DNA of 10,827 bases from SFEL01 sp964392455 (GTDB taxonomy: Bacteria; Bacillota; Clostridia; Christensenellales; CAG-138): positions 1 through 10,827 of the forward strand of contig CAYMPG010000038.1 in NCBI GenBank assembly GCA_964392455.1. The letters run 5' to 3'. Below the pieces are notes generated by a model. That model was not told the DNA's origin, did no database searches, and worked only from the letters and a program-made list of their open reading frames with translations. How positions within the stretch are numbered: the first letter of the stretch is position 1; each line of letters opens with the position of its first letter. Positions 5,284 through 10,827 of the stretch are shown piece by piece. The translations under genes and the position numbers were made by a program.

Positions 5284-7227
5284 ATGGAACAGAACAACCA
5301 CGGAAATTACGAAGCAAGCGAAATACAGGTGCTTGAGGGCCTTGAGGCGGTCAAGCGCCGCCCCGGTATGTACATCGGCTCCACCGATGCACGGGGGCTG
5401 CACCATCTGGTAAAGGAGCTGGTGGATAACGCCATTGATGAGGCCATCGCCGGCTACTGCACCCATGTGGAGATAACCATTCATGAGGATAGCTCTGTAA
5501 GCGTAGCGGATAACGGCAGAGGCATACCTGTGGGTATGCATGAAAAGATGGGTAAATCCGCCCTGGAGGTGGCCCTTACCGTGCTGCACGCAGGGGGCAA
5601 ATTCGGCGGCTCCGGCTACAAGGTATCAGGCGGCCTGCACGGCGTGGGTCTGAGCGTGGTAAACGCCCTGTCAGAGCGGCTCACTGCCGAGGTGCGCCGT
5701 GACGGCATAGTATACCGGCAGGAATACCGGGAGGGCGACCCCATCACCGGGGTGGAGCAGGTGGGTCATTACGATGAATCCACAGGCTCCGGCACCACCA
5801 TCACCTTCCTTGCAAATGACAAAATATTCGAAACCCTCGACTATAATTTCGATACCCTCAAGAGCCGTATGCGTGAGCTGGCCTTCCTCAATAAGGGAGT
5901 ACGCATCACCGTGACGGACAGGCGGGTGCAGCCTGAGCTGAGCCGCAGCTTCTGCTATGAGGGGGGCATAATCTCCTTTGTGGAGCATCTCAATAAGAGC
6001 AAGGATGTGCTCCATGAGGATGTTATCTACTTTGAGGGCAGCCGCAATCAGCCCGAAAAGCAGCAGGTGGCCACGGTGGAGGTGGCCATGCAGTACAATT
6101 CCGATTATAACGAAAGCGTATTCACCTTCGCCAACAATATCAATACTGGCGAGGGCGGCAGCCATCTTGCAGGCTTCCGCAGCGGCCTTGCCCGCAGCAT
6201 AAACGACTACGCCCGCAAGTATAAAATACTTAAGGATAACGATGCAAACCTTTCCTCAGAGGATGTGCGCGAGGGCCTTACCGCCATAATCAGCGTAAAG
6301 CTGGTGGAGCCCCAGTTTGAGGGCCAGACCAAAACAAAGCTGGGCAATGCCTACATCCGCACCCTTGTGGACGGCATAGTGGGCAATGGCCTTGCCTATT
6401 ACCTTGAGGAGCATCCCCAGGTTGCAAAGCAGATAATAGACAAGTGCCTTACCGCCTCCCGTGCAAGGGAGGCTGCCCGCAAGGCAAGGGAGCTTACCAG
6501 GAGAAAGACTGCGCTGGATAATACCTCCCTCCCCGGCAAGCTGGCAGACTGCAACAGCAACGATGCCTCCCTCTGCGAAATATTCATCGTTGAGGGTGAT
6601 TCCGCAGGCGGCTCCGCCAAGATGGGCAGGAATCCCGAGTATCAGGCAATACTCCCCCTCAGGGGCAAAATACTCAACGTGGAAAAGACCCGCCTTGACA
6701 AGATGCTTGCAAATAACGAGATCCGTGCCATGATAACCGCCTTTGGTGCCGGCATAGATACCGAGTTTGACGAGAGCAAGCTGAGATACCACAAAATAGT
6801 CTGCATGACGGATGCCGACGTGGATGGCAGCCATATACGCATACTGCTCCTCACCTTCTTTTACAGGCATATGCGCCCCCTCATCGAAAAGGGGTATGTA
6901 TACGTGGCCCAGCCTCCCCTCTACCGCATCACCAGGGGCAAAAATATATGGTATGCCTATTCCGACGAGGAGCTGGATAATACCCTCCGTGAAATAGGCC
7001 GTGAGCCCAAGCCCCTTATCAACCGCTACAAGGGCCTTGGCGAAATGAACCCGGATCAGCTCTGGGAGACCACCATGGACCCGGATAACCGCATCATGCT
7101 TCAGGTACACCTTGAGGACGCCATACGGGCGGATGAGATATTCTCCACCCTCATGGGCGACAAGGTGGAGCCCCGCAAGGAGTTTATCGAGCAGAACAGC
7201 AGGCTGGTAACGGATCTGGATGTGTAG
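5284..7227 (+). CDS. gyrB: DNA gyrase subunit B
   Basis: GyrB is the ATPase subunit of gyrase, the type IIA topoisomerase that introduces negative supercoils. The 647-residue length is usual for Gram-positive GyrB. The N-terminal GHKL ATPase shows ELVDNAIDEA with the catalytic Glu45 and Asn49, DNGRGIP (76-82), and GGKFGGSGYKVSGGLHGVG (104-122). The transducer region carries QTKTKLGN. The TOPRIM domain has EGDSAGGSA beginning at Glu437 and DADVDG at 510-515, which supply the metal-binding acids. The C-terminal GyrA-contact region includes RYKGLGEMNP and ends NSRLVTDLDV, a typical GyrB end. It is assigned to gyrase rather than ParE because of its position beside gyrA and after recF-remB. Unusually, it is separated from gyrA by about 1 kb of repeats and an extra gene. 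Confidence 0.97.
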   Translation: MEQNNHGNYEASEIQVLEGLEAVKRRPGMYIGSTDARGLHHLVKELVDNAIDEAIAGYCTHVEITIHEDSSVSVADNGRGIPVGMHEKMGKSALEVALTVLHAGGKFGGSGYKVSGGLHGVGLSVVNALSERLTAEVRRDGIVYRQEYREGDPITGVEQVGHYDESTGSGTTITFLANDKIFETLDYNFDTLKSRMRELAFLNKGVRITVTDRRVQPELSRSFCYEGGIISFVEHLNKSKDVLHEDVIYFEGSRNQPEKQQVATVEVAMQYNSDYNESVFTFANNINTGEGGSHLAGFRSGLARSINDYARKYKILKDNDANLSSEDVREGLTAIISVKLVEPQFEGQTKTKLGNAYIRTLVDGIVGNGLAYYLEEHPQVAKQIIDKCLTASRAREAARKARELTRRKTALDNTSLPGKLADCNSNDASLCEIFIVEGDSAGGSAKMGRNPEYQAILPLRGKILNVEKTRLDKMLANNEIRAMITAFGAGIDTEFDESKLRYHKIVCMTDADVDGSHIRILLLTFFYRHMRPLIEKGYVYVAQPPLYRITRGKNIWYAYSDEELDNTLREIGREPKPLINRYKGLGEMNPDQLWETTMDPDNRIMLQVHLEDAIRADEIFSTLMGDKVEPRKEFIEQNSRLVTDLDV

Positions 7228-7232
7228 CAGTG

Positions 7233-7634
7233 TCGCAGAAAAACTCTGGTTTTTCTGCGAGGGCGCACAAGGGCTTTGCCCATGTGCGATTAGAATGCTT
7301 ACGGGGCTTTTACATGATTTGCCTCTCGAGCCTGCGGGCTCTCCCGGGCGGCAAATCATGCAGGGAATCAAAGCCCTGGGGCTTTGTTCCGTTTTCGCCG
7401 TACATGTCAGCAAATGCGGATTGGACTTTAAGGGGTTGAGCCCCTTAACAATTCCCGTTATAGATGTTGGAAGCCATTGCACCACGAGCCTCCCCTCCTC
7501 CGCGCCTAGACCTGCCTACGGCAGGGGGCGCTATGTACAGGCCTGTGAGCCTAGTGTGTAAGGGGAGGTGGCAAATGACGTAGGTCATTTGCCGGAGGGG
7601 TTGTAAAGAAGCGCATCTGAAGTCCAGCATCTTT
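7233..7634 (+). repeat. Composite palindromic repeat, copy 3 (longest)
   Basis: This unit starts 6 bases after the gyrB stop and fills most of the gyrB-gyrA gap. Successive hairpins are: tcgcagaaaaac/gtttttctgcga (7233-7244/7249-7260); cgcaca..gggc / gccc..tgtgcg (7264-7288); catgatttgcc/ggcaaatcatg (7313-7323/7350-7360) with inner gagcc/ggctc (7328-7332/7337-7341); caaagccc/gggctttg (7369-7376/7379-7386). Then come module A (7404-7451, two changes from copies 1 and 2) and module B (7490-7567). The end hairpin is ggcaaatgac/gtcatttgcc (7570-7579/7584-7593). The tail ttgtaaagaagc and cagcatcttt match copy 2. No gene is supported in either strand. Confidence 0.88.
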
Positions 7635-7648
7635 CCATGCTGCAAAGA

Positions 7649-7706
7649 CAATCCCTCAGTCGGCTGCGCCGACAGCTCCCTTTGCACAAGGGAGCCTCGT
7701 AGCTGT
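7649..7706 (-). repeat. Minimal repeat copy 4, inverted, lacking module B interior
   Basis: Positions 7649-7683 are exactly the reverse complement of 224-258 of copy 1 (35 bases), including the gtcggc/gccgac hairpin (7659-7664/7668-7673). Next come gctccctt (7675-7682), a five-base loop tgcac, and aagggagc (7688-7695), then cctcgt as in the other copies. The roughly 64-base interior of module B is therefore absent. This shows that the gctccctt/aagggagc stem is the core and the rest of B is an insertable cassette. Confidence 0.85.
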
Positions 7707-7842
7707 GGCATTCCCTCCACCCAGACCTGCCTACGGCAAGCGCCCCTGCCGTGGAATAACCACAGAAGGCCAATAGTGCTGCCTTGGGCGTGGCGACTGC
7801 ACCACGAGCCTCCCCTCCTGCCGCAGGCAGCAGGAGGTGTAA
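7707..7842 (+). repeat. Decayed repeat fragments upstream of the nuclease gene
   Basis: The segment around 7721-7748 (cagacctgcctacggcaag) matches the interior of module B in forward orientation with changes. The stretch 7799-7819 (gcaccacgagcctcccctcct) matches the left border of copy 3 and then departs into a new hairpin, cctcctg (7814-7820) with caggagg (7831-7837). A small gtgg/ccac pair lies at 7751-7763. These look like remnants or partial insertions. Confidence 0.6.
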
Positions 7843-7878
7843 ATAAACGGCACATACCCCTTTGGCAGAGGAAATGCT

Positions 7879-8241
7879 ATGCAGCGAAAGTACAATCCAC
7901 GGTTGGTTCCCACAGCAATACGCCTGCGCCTGGAAATGACGAAAGAGGAGAGACATCTCTGGTATGATTTTCTGCGTACTTATCCCGTAAGATTTTCAAG
8001 GCAAAAGGTGCTTGGAAGATTTATTGTGGATTTTTACAGCGCAGAAGCAAAACTGGTAATAGAGCTGGATGGCTCCCAGCATTTTGAAAATGCGGAAAAA
8101 GACGCACAACGCACAAACTTTTTAGAGGGATATGGCTTAAAAGTCATTCACATACCCAATAATGAGGTCAACGAAAACTTTCAGGGAGTATGCAAATATA
8201 TTGACCATTTGGTAAAAGAATCCCTCGGTCAGCCCTGCTGA
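7879..8241 (+). CDS. DUF559 (Vsr/PD-(D/E)XK-like) endonuclease-domain protein
   Basis: This 120-residue protein matches the DUF559 pattern, a predicted nuclease domain related to Vsr-type and PD-(D/E)XK enzymes. Landmarks are MTKEERHLWYDFLR (20-33), FSRQKVLGRFIVDFY (39-53) with probable metal ligand Asp51, LVIELDGSQH (59-68) with Glu62, Asp64 and His68, then DAQRTNFLEGYGLKVIHIPNNEV (75-97). It has no signal peptide or membrane segment. The ATG has a gagg site 7 bases upstream. Codon use is visibly more AT-rich than gyrB and gyrA, suggesting transfer. It splits gyrB from gyrA and lies among palindromic repeats. Its last residues (ESLGQPC) and the TGA stop are encoded within a repeat-type hairpin. 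Substrate and role are unknown; activity on the surrounding repeats is a hypothesis only. Family assignment is confident, function is not. Confidence 0.85.
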   Translation: MQRKYNPRLVPTAIRLRLEMTKEERHLWYDFLRTYPVRFSRQKVLGRFIVDFYSAEAKLVIELDGSQHFENAEKDAQRTNFLEGYGLKVIHIPNNEVNENFQGVCKYIDHLVKESLGQPC

Positions 8242-8242
8242 C
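8219..8242 (-). repeat. Repeat end (inverted) overlapping the nuclease gene 3' end
   Basis: The run aatccctc (8219-8226) followed by gtcagc (8228-8233), a cct loop and gctgac (8237-8242) has the same layout as the inverted copy at 7650-7673, but the arms differ. The stop codon of the nuclease gene (8239-8241) lies in the right arm. The expected following gctccctt is replaced by a C-rich sequence. Confidence 0.65.
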
Positions 8243-8285
8243 GCCCCCACTCCCCCCACCCTAACCCTCACAAAGGAGCACCACA
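8243..8285 (+). promoter_or_regulatory. C-rich, G-free leader and ribosome site of gyrA
   Basis: Positions 8244-8274 have no G and are mostly C and A. A strong aaaggag site (8272-8278) sits 7 bases before the gyrA ATG, which decides the start over the second Met at residue 6. No convincing promoter is visible, so gyrA is probably read from upstream. Confidence 0.5.
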
Positions 8286-10724
8286 ATGGACGAAATCACC
8301 ATGAACCCCAGAATAAAGCCGCTGGATATTGAGCAGGAGATGAAGAAATCCTTCATATCCTATGCCATGGCGGTAATCATAAACAGGGCCCTGCCGGATG
8401 TGCGGGATGGCCTTAAGCCGGTGCACCGGCGCATACTTTATTCCATGGGTGAGCAGGGCTTCACCCCGGATAAGCCCTTCCACAAGTCCGCCCGTATAGT
8501 GGGCGATGTGCTTGGTAAATACCATCCCCATGGAGACAGCTCGGTTTACGATGCCATGGTGCGCCTTGCCCAGGATTTCAATACCCGCTATATGCTGGTG
8601 GAGGGCCAGGGCAATTTCGGCAGCGTGGATGGAGACTCTGCCGCCGCAATGCGCTACACTGAGGCACGCCTTTCCAAAATGAGCCTTGAAATGCTGGCGG
8701 ATATTGAGAAAAACACCGTGGACTTCGGGCCGAACTTTGATGAGACCCTTACCCAGCCCCTGGTGCTGCCCTCCCGCTACCCCAATCTTCTGGTAAACGG
8801 CAGCAACGGCATCGCCGTGGGCATGGCCACAAATATCCCTCCCCATAATCTTGGGGAGACCATTGACGCATACGTTGCCCTGATAGATAATCCGGATATC
8901 TCCATCGAGGAGCTGATGGCATATCTGCCCGGGCCGGATTTCCCCACCGGCGCCATGATAATGGGCACCTCAGGCATACGCCAGGCATACCGCACCGGCC
9001 GTGGCCGGGTGGTGGTGCGGGCACGCACCGAGATAGAGCCCATGGCAAACGGCAAGAGCCGCATACTGGTCACGGAGCTGCCCTATCAGGTAAACAAGGC
9101 CCGCCTTGTGGAAAAAATTGCAGAGCTTGTGCACGAAAAGCGCATTGAGGGCATTACCGGCCTCAGGGATGAGAGCAACCGCAATGGCATGAAGGTGGTC
9201 ATTGAGATAAAGAAGGACGTCAATGCAAACGTGGTGCTCAATCAGCTCTACAAGCATACCCAGCTTCAGGATACCTTTGGCGTGATAATGCTGGCCCTGG
9301 TGGACGGTGAGCCAAAGGTGCTGAATATAAAGGAAATGCTGTATCACTACCTGCGCTTCCAGGAGCAGGTGGTCACCCGCAGAACTCAGTACGATCTTGA
9401 AAAGGCCAGAGAGCGGCTGCATATATTGGAGGGCCTGCTCATTGCCCTGCTGAATATAGACGAGGTGGTGGAGATCATCAAGACCTCCAAAACCGGCGCC
9501 GAGGCAAAGACCAGGCTCAATGAGCGCTTTGGCCTTACGGAAAAGCAGAGCCAGGCCATACTGGATATGCGTCTGGGCCGCCTTACCGGCCTGGAGCAGG
9601 AAAAGATACAGGCGGAGCGGGATGGCCTTGTGGATACCGTTGCCTACTATGAGAGCATACTTGCAGACGAGGGCAAGCTCCTTGGCATAATCCGGGAGGA
9701 AATACTTGAGGTGCGCCGCAAGTATGCAGACCCACGCCGCACCGAGATAGCCCCCCTTACGGACGATATTGAGCTGGATGACGTGATACAGCCTGAGGAT
9801 ATGGCAGTTACCCTTACCCATTACGGCTTTGCAAAGCGCACCAGCATGGATACCTACCGTGCCCAGAACAGGGGCGGCAGGGGCGTTACCGGCCAGACCA
9901 CCCGTGAGGAGGATTTCGTAGAGCATCTGTTCAGCGCAAATACCCACGATGAGATAATGTTCTTCACCAATATGGGCAGGGTATTCCGCATCAAGTGCTA
10001 CATGATACCCGAGGCGGGCAGGGCCGCAAAGGGCACCGCCATAGTGAACCTGCTTGACCTTCGTGAGGGAGAAAAGGTAACCGCCATGTTCCCCGTTACG
10101 GACGAGGGCAAGTACCTTGTGCTGGCCACAAGATACGGCGTTATCAAAAAGACCCCCATGGAGGAATTTGAAAGCATCCGCAAGGGCGGCATGATAGCCC
10201 AGAATCTCAGGGATGGCGATGAGCTGATCGCAGCCATGGTAACAAACGGGCAGGATGATATTCTCATCGGCACCCGCAAGGGCAAGTGCATCCGCTTCAG
10301 CGAGGAGGATGTGCGGCCCATGGGCAGGGCGGCCACAGGCGTCCGCAGCATAATGCTGGATGAGGATGATACCGTGGTAGGCGCAGAAAAGGTCATACCC
10401 GGCGGCAGCATACTTGCCATATCAGAGCTGGGCATGGGCAAGCGCACCGTCGAGGCGGAGTACCGGCCCCAGGGCAGAGGCGGCAAGGGCATAATCGCCA
10501 TGGCCATCACGGAAAAGACCGGCGACCTTGTGTGCATGAAGATGGTAACGGACGATGAGGATATAATGCTCATCTCCGCCGAGGGCACCATAATCCGCCT
10601 GCCTGCCGGGCAGATATCCGTCATTTCCAGAAACACCCAGGGCGTGCGCCTTATGCGTACCGAGGACAGGGTGGCAGGCGTGGCCGTGGTACCACACGCC
10701 GAGGATGAGGACGCCGAGGAATAA
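8286..10724 (+). CDS. gyrA: DNA gyrase subunit A
   Basis: GyrA is the DNA-cleaving and DNA-wrapping subunit of gyrase (A2B2 with GyrB). The 812 residues are normal. The N-terminal breakage-reunion domain shows ALPDVRDGLKPVHRRIL (35-51), the quinolone-determining segment HPHGDSSVYD (80-89), the catalytic tyrosine Tyr124 in AMRYTEARL, and GIAVGMATNIPPHN. The key quinolone positions are Ser85 and Asp89, the unmutated, drug-sensitive residues. The C-terminal wrapping domain carries the gyrase-specific box QNRGGRG (527-533) and a related GRGGKG motif later, which separates it from ParC. The protein ends in an acidic tail (AEDEDAEE), a feature that tunes wrapping in other GyrAs. The start is supported by aaaggag. 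A terminator follows the stop, so this is the last gene of the cluster. Confidence 0.97.
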   Translation: MDEITMNPRIKPLDIEQEMKKSFISYAMAVIINRALPDVRDGLKPVHRRILYSMGEQGFTPDKPFHKSARIVGDVLGKYHPHGDSSVYDAMVRLAQDFNTRYMLVEGQGNFGSVDGDSAAAMRYTEARLSKMSLEMLADIEKNTVDFGPNFDETLTQPLVLPSRYPNLLVNGSNGIAVGMATNIPPHNLGETIDAYVALIDNPDISIEELMAYLPGPDFPTGAMIMGTSGIRQAYRTGRGRVVVRARTEIEPMANGKSRILVTELPYQVNKARLVEKIAELVHEKRIEGITGLRDESNRNGMKVVIEIKKDVNANVVLNQLYKHTQLQDTFGVIMLALVDGEPKVLNIKEMLYHYLRFQEQVVTRRTQYDLEKARERLHILEGLLIALLNIDEVVEIIKTSKTGAEAKTRLNERFGLTEKQSQAILDMRLGRLTGLEQEKIQAERDGLVDTVAYYESILADEGKLLGIIREEILEVRRKYADPRRTEIAPLTDDIELDDVIQPEDMAVTLTHYGFAKRTSMDTYRAQNRGGRGVTGQTTREEDFVEHLFSANTHDEIMFFTNMGRVFRIKCYMIPEAGRAAKGTAIVNLLDLREGEKVTAMFPVTDEGKYLVLATRYGVIKKTPMEEFESIRKGGMIAQNLRDGDELIAAMVTNGQDDILIGTRKGKCIRFSEEDVRPMGRAATGVRSIMLDEDDTVVGAEKVIPGGSILAISELGMGKRTVEAEYRPQGRGGKGIIAMAITEKTGDLVCMKMVTDDEDIMLISAEGTIIRLPAGQISVISRNTQGVRLMRTEDRVAGVAVVPHAEDEDAEE

Positions 10725-10737
10725 CCACAATCATATG

Positions 10738-10765
10738 GGCGAAGGGGAAATACCTTCGCCTTTTA
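10738..10765 (+). terminator. Rho-independent terminator of gyrA
   Basis: A perfect 8-bp GC-rich stem, ggcgaagg (10738-10745) with ccttcgcc (10753-10760), is followed at once by ttttat. It begins 14 bases after the gyrA stop and is the clearest terminator in the window. Confidence 0.9.
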
Positions 10766-10773
10766 TATGGGGT

Positions 10774-10811
10774 TCGCTCAAAATCGTCGCTGCGCTTTGG
10801 ATTTTGAGCGA
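10774..10811. repeat. Palindrome at window end, probable start of another composite repeat
   Basis: Arms tcgctcaaaatc (10774-10785) and gattttgagcga (10800-10811) are perfectly complementary over 12 bases. The outer tcgc...gcgaggg frame is the same as that of the hairpin after gyrB (7233-7263), while the inner arm bases differ. The sequence to the window end (gggtcacggaaaagct) loosely resembles the bases that follow in copy 3. Confidence 0.6.
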
Positions 10812-10827
10812 GGGTCACGGAAAAGCT

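Noticed and set aside
7233..7260. Rho-independent terminator of gyrB
   Set aside because: The stem is strong but is followed by gggcg, not a U-run, and the same frame recurs as part of a repeat; it may still influence 3' ends.
6256..7485. Long minus-strand ORF of 409 codons opposite gyrB
   Set aside because: It is a shadow of the GC-rich gyrB codon pattern and continues into the repeat region; no family features.
7445..7956. Minus-strand ORFs of 136 and 123 codons between gyrB and gyrA
   Set aside because: They translate the reverse strand of repeat modules and overlap the better-supported nuclease gene.
8970..9947. Minus-strand ORF of 325 codons opposite gyrA
   Set aside because: Antisense shadow of gyrA with no start signal or recognisable domain.
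8286..10724. ParC instead of GyrA
   Set aside because: The QNRGGRG gyrase box, the position after gyrB, and the recF-remB context favour GyrA.

Overview
The window looks like a chromosomal, origin-type gene block of a Clostridia-class member of the Bacillota. Conserved proteins fit this: MnmG, RsmG, RecF, a RemB/DUF370 protein, GyrB and GyrA. The order recF-remB-gyrB-gyrA is typical of the class, and the coding DNA is fairly GC-rich with many AUA isoleucine codons. From memory only, the dispersed repeats resemble those of gut Oscillospirales-like Clostridia. I cannot name a genus.

Layout. Positions 1-1077 hold no convincing gene. They are almost entirely a mosaic of palindromic repeat modules, lying 3' of rsmG. 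From 1078 to 3643, rsmG and mnmG form a two-gene operon on the minus strand. An AT-rich divergent promoter region (3644-3878) separates it from recF. On the plus strand, recF overlaps remB, and gyrB follows after a 62-bp leader. A second repeat mosaic (about 7233-7842) and a small DUF559-type nuclease gene (7879-8241) separate gyrB from gyrA (8286-10724). A Rho-independent terminator follows gyrA, then another palindrome that probably starts a further repeat unit at the window edge.

How the genes work together. GyrB and GyrA are the two subunits of DNA gyrase. RecF loads recombinase at damaged forks. RemB is a small regulator. MnmG modifies the tRNA wobble uridine and RsmG methylates 16S rRNA. 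In many Bacillota mnmG-rsmG lies on one side of oriC and dnaA-dnaN-recF-gyrB-gyrA on the other. Here the two halves are joined without dnaA, dnaN or visible DnaA boxes.

Most interesting signal. The repeats are chains of hairpins whose linkers are conserved between copies. At fixed slots, however, the hairpin arms have different sequences that are always self-complementary. Other stems show paired compensatory changes. The DUF559 gene between gyrB and gyrA sits among these modules, and its last codons and stop lie inside one of the variable hairpins. A repeat family partnered with a PD-(D/E)XK-like nuclease is a reasonable but unproven hypothesis.
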